Assembly (NCBI GenBank): GCA_964505415.1 | Contig: CAZDHW010000004.1 | Location: 26,218-90,217 of the forward strand | DNA: 64,000 bases | Direction of reading: 5' to 3' | Source: DTDR01 sp964505415 | GTDB lineage: Bacteria; Hydrothermota; Tepidihabitantia; Tepidihabitantales; DTDR01 | Shown here: one piece after another, positions 18,254-26,453 of the stretch | How the letters are laid out: each line of letters starts with the position of its first letter | Position numbering within the stretch: position 1 is the stretch's first letter | The notes under the pieces: generated by a model | Databases searched by the model: none | What the model saw: only the letters and a program-made list of their open reading frames with translations | What the model was told of the DNA's origin: nothing | Position numbers and translations under genes: made by a program

Positions 18254-18325
18254 GCGGGTGTAGCGCAACGGTAGCGCAACGGCCTTCCAAGCCGTTGGTT
18301 GCGGGTTCGAATCCCGTCACCCGCT
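18254..18325 (+). tRNA. tRNA-Gly (TCC)
   Basis: A 72-nt cloverleaf. The acceptor GCGGGTG pairs with CACCCGC, the anticodon loop is CTTCCAA (TCC) and the T-loop is TTCGAAT. The discriminator is T, as expected for Gly. Confidence 0.96.
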
Positions 18326-18331
18326 TAATTA

Positions 18332-18359
18332 TTGACTTTTTTAAAAAAATTAATATACT
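18332..18359 (+). promoter_or_regulatory. Promoter of the second tRNA-Thr
   Basis: TTGACT (18332-18337), 16 bp, TATACT (18354-18359), 11 nt before tRNA-Thr (GGT). It may add transcription into tuf and the RNA polymerase operon. Confidence 0.6.
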
Positions 18360-18370
18360 TAAAATTTATT

Positions 18371-18443
18371 GCCCATGTAGCTCAGGCGGTAGAGCACACC
18401 CTTGGTAAGGGTGTGGTCGCCGGTTCGAGTCCGGCCATGGGCT
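18371..18443 (+). tRNA. tRNA-Thr (GGT)
   Basis: A 73-nt cloverleaf. The acceptor GCCCATG pairs with CATGGGC, the anticodon loop is TTGGTAA (GGT) and the T-loop is TTCGAGT. The discriminator is T. It lies immediately upstream of tuf. Confidence 0.96.
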
Positions 18444-18470
18444 TGAAATTTTTAAAATTTTAGGTAAAAT
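18443..18470 (+). promoter_or_regulatory. Possible promoter of tuf
   Basis: TTGAAA (18443-18448, overlapping the last base of tRNA-Thr), 16 bp, TAAAAT (18465-18470). GGAGG follows before the tuf ATG. Weaker than the tRNA promoters, and tuf may instead be read from those. Confidence 0.35.
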
Positions 18471-18496
18471 ATAATTTAAAAAATGGAGGAAAAAAT

Positions 18497-19696
18497 ATGG
18501 CAAAACAAAAATTTGAAAGGAAAAAGCCACATGTAAATATTGGAACAATTGGTCATGTTGACCACGGGAAAACTACTTTGACGGCTGCAATTACGTTGGT
18601 TTTGGAAAAAAAAGGCTTAGCAAAATACACTCCTTATGATCAAATTGATAAAGCACCCGAGGAAAGAGCAAGAGGATTAACGATTCAGTTAGCTCACATT
18701 GAATACGAAACTGAAAAGAGACATTATGCTCATATTGATTGTCCGGGTCATGCTGACTACATCAAAAACATGATTACTGGTGCTGCCCAAATGGACGGAG
18801 CAATTTTAGTAGTTTCAGCTCCTGATGGACCACAGCCGCAAACACGTGAGCATGTACTTTTAGCGCGACAAGTTAATGTACCAGCAATGGTAGTTTTTTT
18901 AAATAAAATTGATATGATGAGTGATCCTGAGTTAATTGAATTAGTTGAATTAGAAGTACGGGAAATTCTTTCTAAATATGAATATCCTGGCGATAAAGTT
19001 CCTTTCGTTAAAGGAAGCGCGTTAAAAATTCTGGAATGTGGTTGCGGTAAAGAAGATTGCCAGTGGTGTGGAGCTATTTGGCAACTTATGAAAGCAGTGG
19101 ATGAATATATTCCTGAGCCGCTAAGAGAGTTAGATAAACCTTTTTTGATGCCTGTGGAAGATGTTTTTTCAATTACTGGTAGAGGCACAGTAGTTACTGG
19201 TAAAGTAGAAAGAGGGAGAATCAAACCTGGTGAGGAAGTAGAGTTGATTGGTTTTGGTACCCATATAAAAACAGTAGCAGTGAGTATTGAAATGTTTCGA
19301 AAAGTTTTAGATGAAGGAGTAGCCGGTGATAATATTGGTATTCTTTTGAGGGGTGTTGAAAAAGATCAAGCAATGCGGGGAATGGTAGTAGCTGCTCCAG
19401 GTTCAATTAAACCTCATAAAAAATTTCAAGCGCAAGTTTACGTGCTAAAAAAAGAAGAAGGCGGAAGGCACACACCTTTCTTTAGTGGTTATCGACCGCA
19501 GTTTTATATTCGAACAACCGATGTTACCGGAACGGTTAAATTACCCGAAGGAGTAGAAATGGTAATGCCTGGAGATAACGTAAATCTTGAAGTAGAATTG
19601 ATAAGCGAGGTAGCCTTAGAAGAAGGTTCTCGTTTTGCTATTCGGGAAGGTGGTAAAACAGTTGGTGCCGGAGTAGTAACAAAAATTCTTGAATAA
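18497..19696 (+). CDS. tuf: Elongation factor Tu
   Basis: 399 residues. The GTPase motifs GHVDHGKT (P-loop), RGLTI (switch I), DCPGHADY (switch II) and NKID are all intact. It delivers aminoacyl-tRNA to the ribosome. The G domain carries a cysteine cluster at residues 181-191 (C181, C183, C188, C191) where E. coli EF-Tu has none; it looks like a small zinc-binding knuckle. A GGAGG site precedes the ATG. The tRNA-tuf-secE arrangement is the ancestral one. Confidence 0.98.
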   Translation: MAKQKFERKKPHVNIGTIGHVDHGKTTLTAAITLVLEKKGLAKYTPYDQIDKAPEERARGLTIQLAHIEYETEKRHYAHIDCPGHADYIKNMITGAAQMDGAILVVSAPDGPQPQTREHVLLARQVNVPAMVVFLNKIDMMSDPELIELVELEVREILSKYEYPGDKVPFVKGSALKILECGCGKEDCQWCGAIWQLMKAVDEYIPEPLRELDKPFLMPVEDVFSITGRGTVVTGKVERGRIKPGEEVELIGFGTHIKTVAVSIEMFRKVLDEGVAGDNIGILLRGVEKDQAMRGMVVAAPGSIKPHKKFQAQVYVLKKEEGGRHTPFFSGYRPQFYIRTTDVTGTVKLPEGVEMVMPGDNVNLEVELISEVALEEGSRFAIREGGKTVGAGVVTKILE

Positions 19697-19698
19697 AG

Positions 19699-19845
19699 AT
19701 GCGGGTTTTTATCCATTTGGCTTGTACTGAATGTAAAAGAAAAAATTATCAAACAACTAAAAATAAAAATAAACAAGAGAAATTAGAACTTAAAAAATAT
19801 TGTAAGTTTTGTAAAAAACATACAATTCATAAAGAGACTAAATAG
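19699..19845 (+). CDS. rpmG: 50S ribosomal protein L33
   Basis: 48 residues starting 2 nt after the tuf stop. CTEC and CKFC form the zinc-binding CxxC pair of the C+ form of L33, and the internal YQTTKNK is typical. It sits in the large subunit near the E site. The stop TAG at 19843-19845 shares its last two bases with the 5' end of tRNA-Trp. tuf-rpmG-trnW-secE-nusG is a common bacterial order. Confidence 0.95.
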   Translation: MRVFIHLACTECKRKNYQTTKNKNKQEKLELKKYCKFCKKHTIHKETK

Positions 19846-19916
19846 GCCAGTAGCTCGAACGGTAGAGCACCGGACTCCAAATCCGGGGGATGGGGGTTCA
19901 AATCCCTCCTGGCCTG
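19844..19916 (+). tRNA. tRNA-Trp (CCA)
   Basis: A 73-nt cloverleaf. The acceptor AGGCCAG pairs with CTGGCCT, the anticodon loop is CTCCAAA (CCA) and the T-loop is TTCAAAT. The discriminator is G, as expected for Trp. It overlaps the rpmG stop codon by two bases and lies 11 nt before the secE ATG, so its maturation must cut the polycistronic mRNA. Confidence 0.96.
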
Positions 19917-19927
19917 TGTTGTTTTAA

Positions 19928-20122
19928 ATGAAAAAAATATTATTAAAAATAAAAATTTTCTTGATGGATGTAAAAAATGAATTAAAAAAAGTATCATGGT
20001 CTTCAAGGAAGGAACTATTTCAGACCACATTGTTAGTAATTATTCTTTCCTTTCTTTTATCCCTTTTTATTGGCTTTTGGGATTTTGTATTTTCTCGAAT
20101 TTTAGGATTAATTATTAGATGA
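19928..20122 (+). CDS. secE: Preprotein translocase subunit SecE
   Basis: 64 residues. An amphipathic N-terminal helix ends in DVKNELKKVSWSSRKE, followed by one transmembrane helix, as in short bacterial SecE. It clamps the SecY channel. No Shine-Dalgarno is seen; tRNA-Trp 3' processing would leave only about 11 nt of leader. Confidence 0.94.
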   Translation: MKKILLKIKIFLMDVKNELKKVSWSSRKELFQTTLLVIILSFLLSLFIGFWDFVFSRILGLIIR

Positions 20123-20126
20123 TATT

Positions 20127-20690
20127 ATGAAAAAATTTTATGTTGTTCATACTCGTACGGGAAGCGAAAAAAAAGCAAAAGAAATATTAGAAAAGTTAAT
20201 TGCTGAAGAAGAAAAACAGGATTTATTCGGGCGAATTATTGTACCGATAAAAAAAACTGCCCGTTGGTACAAGAAAAAAAGTAAAAGTGGTCAAAAAGAA
20301 GAAAATGAATATCAAATGGTTGAAGAAGAAAGAAAACTTTATCCGGGATACATTGTAGTGGAAATGGAAGAAAATAATGAAGAAGCGATTAAGTTAGTTA
20401 CTTCTGTGCCTTATGTAACTCATTTTTTAGGAACCCGAAATCGTCCCACACCACTTTCGGAGGAAGAAGTGAAAATGATAGAAGAAATTGAGAAAGAAAA
20501 AGATACTTCCTTACCAGAAATTCCTTTTTCTCCGGGAGATCATGTTCGGGTTGTTAAAGGACCATTTGCTGGGTTCAGCGGCACAGTGGAAGAAGTATAT
20601 CCAGATCGAAGAAGAATCAAAATGACAATTACTATCTTTGGCCGAATGACACCTATCGAAATAGATTTTTTTGAAGTAGAAAAAATTTGA
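20127..20690 (+). CDS. nusG: Transcription termination/antitermination factor NusG
   Basis: 187 residues. The NGN domain begins FYVVHTRTGSEKKAKEIL and includes LYPGYIVVEM. The C-terminal KOW domain has FSPGDHVRVVKGPFAGFSG. It binds RNA polymerase and couples to Rho or S10. The gene sits between secE and rplK as in most bacteria. Confidence 0.97.
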   Translation: MKKFYVVHTRTGSEKKAKEILEKLIAEEEKQDLFGRIIVPIKKTARWYKKKSKSGQKEENEYQMVEEERKLYPGYIVVEMEENNEEAIKLVTSVPYVTHFLGTRNRPTPLSEEEVKMIEEIEKEKDTSLPEIPFSPGDHVRVVKGPFAGFSGTVEEVYPDRRRIKMTITIFGRMTPIEIDFFEVEKI

Positions 20691-20702
20691 TAGGAGTTTA
20701 TA

Positions 20703-21137
20703 ATGGCAAAAAAAGAAATTGCTAAAGTAAAATTACAAATTCCTGCTGGTCAAGCTACTCCAGCACCTCCGGTAGGACCCGCTTTGGGTCAACACGGGGT
20801 GAATATCATGGAGTTTTGTAAACAGTTTAATGCTCGAACAAAAAATGAGCCACCGGGTATAATTATTCCGGTAGTAGTAACTATTTATTCTGATAGAAGT
20901 TTTACTTTTGTAACTAAGAGTCCTCCCGCTTCGGTTCTTTTAAAACAAGCTGCAGGGTTAGCTAAAGGATCCAGCGCTCCTAATCAAATTAAAGTTGGAA
21001 AGATCACCAAAAAACAGTTGCGGGAGATTGCAGAAAAGAAAATAAAAGATCTCAATACCACTGATATTGAAGCTGCTATGCGAATTATTGAAGGGACAGC
21101 AAGACAAATGGGTATTACTATTGTGGAGGAAGAATGA
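20703..21137 (+). CDS. rplK: 50S ribosomal protein L11
   Basis: 144 residues, starting AKKEIAKVKLQIPAGQATPAPPVG pattern (only the core PAGQATPAPPVGPALG is needed for the call), with the rRNA-binding C-terminal domain KQLREIAEKKIKDLN. It binds the GTPase-associated centre of 23S rRNA. It overlaps rplA by four bases (ATGA). Confidence 0.97.
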   Translation: MAKKEIAKVKLQIPAGQATPAPPVGPALGQHGVNIMEFCKQFNARTKNEPPGIIIPVVVTIYSDRSFTFVTKSPPASVLLKQAAGLAKGSSAPNQIKVGKITKKQLREIAEKKIKDLNTTDIEAAMRIIEGTARQMGITIVEEE

Positions 21138-21844
21138 GAAGGAGTAAAAGATATCAGACAATAAGTGGAAAAGTAGACAAAACTAAAACTTATTCTTTAG
21201 ACGAAGCCTTAGATTTGTTAAAAGAAACAGCCAACGCTAAATTTATGGAAGCTGTTGATATTGCTATTAAATTAGGAATAGACCCTAAAAGAACCGACCA
21301 GTTAATAAAAGGAAGTGTTACCTTACCTTATGGTACTGGAAAAGATGTTAAAGTATTAGTGTTAACAAAAGGAGAAAAGGAAAAAGAAGCTAAGGAAGCC
21401 CAAGCTGATTATGTTGGTTTAGAAGAGTATATAGAAAAAATAAAAAATGGCTGGTTAGATTTTGATGCCATAGTAGCTACTCCTGATGTAATGCCAGAAG
21501 TTGGAAAATTAGGTAAGATTTTGGGTCCAAAAGGTTTAATGCCTTCTCCCAAGACGGGAACGGTTACTTTTGATGTGGGTAATGCGGTAAAAAGTTTGAA
21601 AGCTGGAAAAATTCAATATAAAACTGACAAAACAGGTAATATCCATGCTCGAATAGGTAGAATTGATTTTGAAAAAGAAAAATTAAGGAAAAACATTATT
21701 ACTTTTGTTAGTGAAATATTAAAAGAAAAACCTGCTGGAGTGAAAGGTCAGTATTTGAAATCGGTTACAATTTCTTCTACGATGGGCCCGGGTATAAAGC
21801 TAGATATTAAAGAATTACAAGAGTTAGCAAGAAAGGAGTTATAA
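21134..21844 (+). CDS. rplA: 50S ribosomal protein L1
   Basis: 236 residues. ILGPKGLMPSPKTGTVT is the L1 signature and the C-terminal block SSTMGPGIKLD fits. It forms the L1 stalk. Only 1 nt separates it from rplJ, so the long L10-binding leader seen in E. coli is absent here. Confidence 0.97.
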   Translation: MRRSKRYQTISGKVDKTKTYSLDEALDLLKETANAKFMEAVDIAIKLGIDPKRTDQLIKGSVTLPYGTGKDVKVLVLTKGEKEKEAKEAQADYVGLEEYIEKIKNGWLDFDAIVATPDVMPEVGKLGKILGPKGLMPSPKTGTVTFDVGNAVKSLKAGKIQYKTDKTGNIHARIGRIDFEKEKLRKNIITFVSEILKEKPAGVKGQYLKSVTISSTMGPGIKLDIKELQELARKEL

Positions 21845-21845
21845 A

Positions 21846-22358
21846 ATGATAAAAGAAGAAAAAATAAATAAAGTGAAAGAATTGAAAGAAATTTTACAAA
21901 AGGCCACAGGGATATATTTTGTTGATTTCACTCACATTCCCGCTAATGAGCTTTCTAAAATTAGAATGCGTTTTCGAGAGGAAAAAATCAGAATGATAGT
22001 TGTAAAAAATAATTTATGCGAACTGGCTTTACGAGAATTGAATTTTCCTCCTGAAACCAGTGATTTTCTTGTAGGTCCAACTGCTTTGATAGTGGCTAAC
22101 GGCGAGCCTGTGAAAGCAGCCAAAATAATTAAAGAATTAAAAGTTTTAAGATTTAAAGGTTCAGTTGTTGAAAACAGAATTTTTTATGAAAAAGATTTTG
22201 AATTTTTAGCCAGTATTCCTACCAAAGAAGAACTTTATTCGCAAATTTTTAATTATTTTTTGTCACCCGTATGGGAATTAGTTTTTGTTTTAGAAAATAA
22301 AATAAGGGAACTAATATTTATTTTAGAAACTTTAACTTCAGAAAAACAAAAAAATTAA
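21846..22358 (+). CDS. rplJ: 50S ribosomal protein L10
   Basis: 170 residues. N-terminal GIYFVDFTHIPANELSKIR and VVKNNLCELAL match the rRNA-binding domain of L10; the C-terminal helix holds L7/L12 dimers. GGAG-type bases precede the ATG inside the rplA end. It follows rplA directly, so an autoregulatory leader is not present at this junction. Confidence 0.96.
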   Translation: MIKEEKINKVKELKEILQKATGIYFVDFTHIPANELSKIRMRFREEKIRMIVVKNNLCELALRELNFPPETSDFLVGPTALIVANGEPVKAAKIIKELKVLRFKGSVVENRIFYEKDFEFLASIPTKEELYSQIFNYFLSPVWELVFVLENKIRELIFILETLTSEKQKN

Positions 22359-22368
22359 GGAGGTAAAG

Positions 22369-22752
22369 ATGTCGTCAAAAATTGATGAATTAATTAATAT
22401 CATTGAAAATTTAACAGTAATGGAACTTGCTGAATTAGTTCAAAGACTGAAAGATAAATTTGGAATTACTCACACAGCTTTTGTAACCCCCGCAGTAAGC
22501 TCAGCGCAATCCACAACTGCTTCTGAGGTTAAGGAAGAAAAAACCGAATTTACCGTTACTTTAATCGCTGTAGGTGATAAAAAAATCCAAGTTCTAAAAG
22601 AATTACGGGCACTAACAAATTTAGGTTTAAAGGAAGCTAAAGATTTGATTGACAATGTCCCCAGCATTATTAAAGAAAAAGCTACAAAAGAAGAGGCTGA
22701 AAAAATAAAAGCGAAATTAGAAGAAGTAGGCGCTAAAGTTGAAATAAAATGA
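22369..22752 (+). CDS. rplL: 50S ribosomal protein L7/L12
   Basis: 127 residues. The N-terminal dimerisation helix contains MELAELVQRLKDKFGI, a short hinge rich in Ser/Ala/Thr follows, and the C-terminal domain has LKEAKDLIDNVPSIIKE. It is the flexible stalk protein that recruits translational GTPases. AAGGAGG lies before the ATG. The last bases overlap rpoB (ATGA). Confidence 0.97.
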   Translation: MSSKIDELINIIENLTVMELAELVQRLKDKFGITHTAFVTPAVSSAQSTTASEVKEEKTEFTVTLIAVGDKKIQVLKELRALTNLGLKEAKDLIDNVPSIIKEKATKEEAEKIKAKLEEVGAKVEIK

Positions 22753-25700
22753 AAAAAAGAGATTTTACCAAATATAAACATTCGTGGGAAATTCCGCCTT
22801 TACTTTCTATTCAACTGGAATCTTTTCGTTCTTTCTTTCAATTTGAAAAACCTCCTGAGGAGCGAGAAGAGATTGGTTTGCAAAAAATTTTTAAAGAAAT
22901 TTTCCCAATAGTTGATACCCATAAACGTTTTATTTTGGATTTTGTAAAATATGAAATAAAAGAACCGCGATACTCTCCGGAAGAAGCTTTATTAAAAGGA
23001 TTAAGTTACGATGCTCCTTTTTATGTAACTTTTCGCTTTATTAAAGGAGAGCCCGGTAAGGAAAAAGAAGAATTTAAGATTAAGGAAATAATTGAGCAAG
23101 ATATTTATCTTTTTAATTTGCCATTAATGACCAAAGATGGCACTTTTATTATTAATGGTAACGAGCGAGTAGTGGTTAATCAATTACACCGTGCTCCTGG
23201 TGTTTATCTTATAAGAGAAAAAAGCGATCATTCTTTGTTGTTGGTACCTTTGAGAGGAGCTTGGTTTGAAATGCTTATCTCTCGAGATAATGATTTTTCA
23301 GTGTTACTGGATCGAAAAAGAAAAATACCTTTATTTATTTTTCTTCAAGCCTTAGGATATTCACCAGAAGCAGCATTAGAAAAAATTTATCCCGATATGA
23401 TTATAGAAAAAGAAATAGAAGTAGGAGATATGATTGCTCAGCAGACTAATTTGGAAGCCATTTTTATTGGTGAAATAATAACTGAAGGCATTTTGGAATT
23501 TTTGCAAAAACAAGGACAGACACGATTGAAATGTTTAAAAAAAGATGCTCCAGGAATAAAAGTTATCCATAATGTGCTTAAATCACATCCCTTTGTGGAT
23601 GAAAATGAAGCTCTAAAAAAGATTTATAAAAAGCTTCGCGGTATTGAACCTACCCAATTATTGACAGCAAGGAATGTCATTGAAGGAGCTTTGTTTGATA
23701 TTACTCGATTTGATTTAGGAAAATGTGGTCGTTTCCGGCTCAATCAGATTTTTAATGAAAATATTCCTTTAGAAAAAACAAATTTTGAGAAGGAAGAACT
23801 TTTTAAATTAATTCGACGACTTTTAGAATTTTATGAACGACTAATTCCACCCGATGATACAGAACATCTATCAGCTAGGAGAGTTCGATCGGTGGGCGAA
23901 CTTCTAGAACCATATTTTCGGAATTCCCTCATAGCATTTACTAATCAAGTAAAAGAAAAAATTTTACAACTTGGTGTTAGCAAAATCACTTCTTTAAGAG
24001 AATTAATCCAAGGAAAGCCGATAGAAGGAATGGTATTAAAGTTTTTTACTCAACATCCTTTGTGCCAATATATGGAACAAGTGAATCCTTTATCTTCTTT
24101 AATTCATAAAAGAAGAGTTTCAGCTTTAGGACCCGGAGGTTTAACAAAAGAAACGGCTGGATTTGAAGTCCGAGATGTTCATTATTCTCATTACGGGAGA
24201 ATCTGTCCAATAGAAACTCCCGAAGGTGCGAATATTGGGTTAATAAATACTATTGCTACTTATAGTAAAATTAATGAATTTGGTTTTATTACTACTCCTT
24301 ATTGGCGGGTAAAAAATGGAATAGTAACAAAAGAAATAGTTTACTTAGCTCCTTATGAAGAAGAAGGGTATAAAATTGCTCAATTTACTACTCGTTTAGA
24401 TGAAGAAAGAAGAATTATTGATAAAGAAGTAGTGGTGAGATACCGTGGCGACGTTATTACAGTTTCGCGAGAAGAAGTTGATTTTATGGATGTCTCCCCT
24501 AAACAACTTTTTTCTCCTTCTACAGTGATGATTCCTTTTTTGGAGCATAATGATGCTGACCGGGCTTTAATGGGAGCAAATATGCAACGTCAGGCAGTAC
24601 CGCTATTAAAACCGGAAAAACCCTTAGTAGCCACTGGAGTGGAAGAACAGTGGGCAAGAGAATCTGGGGCAGTAGTTATTGCTGAAGAGGATGGAGAAGT
24701 AATTAAAGTAGATGCCGAACGAATATTGGTGAAAACTGTTACTGGTTTAAAAGAATATCGACTTAAAAAATTTAAAAAAACCAATCAATATACCTGTTAT
24801 AATCAAATCCCTAAGGTTAAAAAAGGAATGAAAATAAAAAAAGGAGATTTATTAGCGGATGGTCCTTGTACGGATGATGGTCAATTGGCTTTAGGAAGGA
24901 ATATTTTAGTAGCCTTTTTGCCTTGGCGCGGTTATAATTATGAGGATGCTATTGTAATTTCTGAAAATCTTTTAAAAGAAGATGTGTTCACTTCTATTCA
25001 GATATTGGAATTTGAAATACAAGCACGGGAAACAAAATTAGGACCGGAAGAAATTACTCGTGATATTCCAGGAGTAACGGAAGAAGATTTAGCTCACTTA
25101 GATAAATTTGGAATCGTTCGAATAGGTACGGAAGTTGGTCCTGGAGATATTTTAGTAGGAAGAATTACTCCCCGAGGAGAAACTGAATTTATGCCCGAAG
25201 AAAAATTATTGAGAGCAATTTTTGGTGAAAAAGCAGCAAATGTTCGGGATACCTCTTTAAGAGTAGAACCCGGAGTTTATGGAACAGTTATTGATGTACA
25301 GATTTTTTCTCGGAGGACGGACGATCCTTTAGCAAAAGAAGTATTTAGAATAAGAGAAGAAGAACTGGAAAAAAGATTTGCTGAGAAAAAAAATTTCCTT
25401 ATTCAAGAAAAAAATGAAAAATTAAAAAACATTTTATTAAACGTAGTTGCATCTAAAAATATTAAAGACAAAAAAAATAAAATAATTTTAAAAGAAGGTG
25501 AAAAAATTACAGAAGAATTATTTAACTCTGGCAAAATAGATAAAATTAAAACCGAGGATTTAATCGGGTTGATAAAAAACGAAGAAAAGAAAAAAGAAAT
25601 TCAAAAAATACTTGAGGAATTTGAGGTAGGATTAAAATTAATTGAAGTTGAAAGAAAAAAAGAACAGGAAAAATTAAAAGTTGGCGATGAACTTCCGAGT

Positions 25701-26453
25701 GGAGTACTTAAATGGGTACGGGTTTATATAGCTCAAAAACGAAAGATTAGCGTAGGTGATAAATTAGCGGGACGGCATGGAAATAAAGGAGTGATCAGTA
25801 AAATTTTACCTGTAGAAGATATGCCTTATTTACCGGATGGCACACCAGTAGATATGGTGTTAAATCCTTTAGGAGTTCCATCGCGAATGAATATTGGGCA
25901 GATTTTAGAAACAGCTTTGGGCTGGGCAATGAAAGTACAGGGATGTCAAGCGATAACGCCTATATTTGAAGGAGCAACAATAAAGGAAATAAAAGAAGAA
26001 TTAAAAAAAGCCGGTTTGCCTGAAGATGGTAAGATTACTTTATATGACGGAAGGACAGGACTTCCGTTTAAAGAAAAAGTGGTTGTGGGGTACATTTACA
26101 TGATGAAATTAATTCATATGGTGGACGATAAAATTCATGCCCGATCCGTTGGACGGTATTCTTTAATTACCCAACAACCATTGGGGGGAAAAGCTCAGTT
26201 TGGTGGCCAAAGATTTGGCGAGATGGAAGTTTGGGCCTTAGAAGCTTATGGTGCTGCTTATACTTTACAAGAAATGCTTACTATAAAATCTGATGATGTA
26301 GAAGGAAGAACAGAACTTTTTGAATCTTTAATAAAAGGAACTAATCCACCCACTCCTAAAATTCCTGCCTCTTTTTCAGTATTAGTTAAAGAATTAAGAG
26401 GTCTTTGTTTAGATTTGGTACCAATTAATTTAGAGCGGAGGAAAAATGAGTGA
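22749..26453 (+). CDS. rpoB: RNA polymerase subunit beta
   Basis: 1234 residues. Landmarks are the rifampicin region LCQYMEQVNPLSSLIHKRR followed by SALGPGGLTKETAGFEVRD, CPIETPEGANIGLI, GRNILVAFLPWRGYNYEDA, the DELPSGVLKWVRVYIAQKR segment and the C-terminal GGKAQFGGQRFGEMEVWALE. With RpoC it forms the catalytic core. In the rifampicin pocket the E. coli residues S512, F514 and D516 are replaced by Cys, Tyr and Glu. It overlaps rpoC by 8 nt. Confidence 0.98.
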   Translation: MKKRDFTKYKHSWEIPPLLSIQLESFRSFFQFEKPPEEREEIGLQKIFKEIFPIVDTHKRFILDFVKYEIKEPRYSPEEALLKGLSYDAPFYVTFRFIKGEPGKEKEEFKIKEIIEQDIYLFNLPLMTKDGTFIINGNERVVVNQLHRAPGVYLIREKSDHSLLLVPLRGAWFEMLISRDNDFSVLLDRKRKIPLFIFLQALGYSPEAALEKIYPDMIIEKEIEVGDMIAQQTNLEAIFIGEIITEGILEFLQKQGQTRLKCLKKDAPGIKVIHNVLKSHPFVDENEALKKIYKKLRGIEPTQLLTARNVIEGALFDITRFDLGKCGRFRLNQIFNENIPLEKTNFEKEELFKLIRRLLEFYERLIPPDDTEHLSARRVRSVGELLEPYFRNSLIAFTNQVKEKILQLGVSKITSLRELIQGKPIEGMVLKFFTQHPLCQYMEQVNPLSSLIHKRRVSALGPGGLTKETAGFEVRDVHYSHYGRICPIETPEGANIGLINTIATYSKINEFGFITTPYWRVKNGIVTKEIVYLAPYEEEGYKIAQFTTRLDEERRIIDKEVVVRYRGDVITVSREEVDFMDVSPKQLFSPSTVMIPFLEHNDADRALMGANMQRQAVPLLKPEKPLVATGVEEQWARESGAVVIAEEDGEVIKVDAERILVKTVTGLKEYRLKKFKKTNQYTCYNQIPKVKKGMKIKKGDLLADGPCTDDGQLALGRNILVAFLPWRGYNYEDAIVISENLLKEDVFTSIQILEFEIQARETKLGPEEITRDIPGVTEEDLAHLDKFGIVRIGTEVGPGDILVGRITPRGETEFMPEEKLLRAIFGEKAANVRDTSLRVEPGVYGTVIDVQIFSRRTDDPLAKEVFRIREEELEKRFAEKKNFLIQEKNEKLKNILLNVVASKNIKDKKNKIILKEGEKITEELFNSGKIDKIKTEDLIGLIKNEEKKKEIQKILEEFEVGLKLIEVERKKEQEKLKVGDELPSGVLKWVRVYIAQKRKISVGDKLAGRHGNKGVISKILPVEDMPYLPDGTPVDMVLNPLGVPSRMNIGQILETALGWAMKVQGCQAITPIFEGATIKEIKEELKKAGLPEDGKITLYDGRTGLPFKEKVVVGYIYMMKLIHMVDDKIHARSVGRYSLITQQPLGGKAQFGGQRFGEMEVWALEAYGAAYTLQEMLTIKSDDVEGRTELFESLIKGTNPPTPKIPASFSVLVKELRGLCLDLVPINLERRKNE

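Noticed and set aside
18043..18408. Open frame running through the tRNA-Thr, Tyr and Gly genes
   Set aside because: It only translates tRNA sequence; all three tRNAs fold perfectly and the frame has no promoter or ribosome site of its own.
18757..19224. 155-codon minus-strand frame inside tuf
   Set aside because: Shadow of the strongly conserved EF-Tu frame.
21844..21846. L10-binding leader between rplA and rplJ
   Set aside because: The genes are 1 nt apart, leaving no room for the leader found in E. coli.
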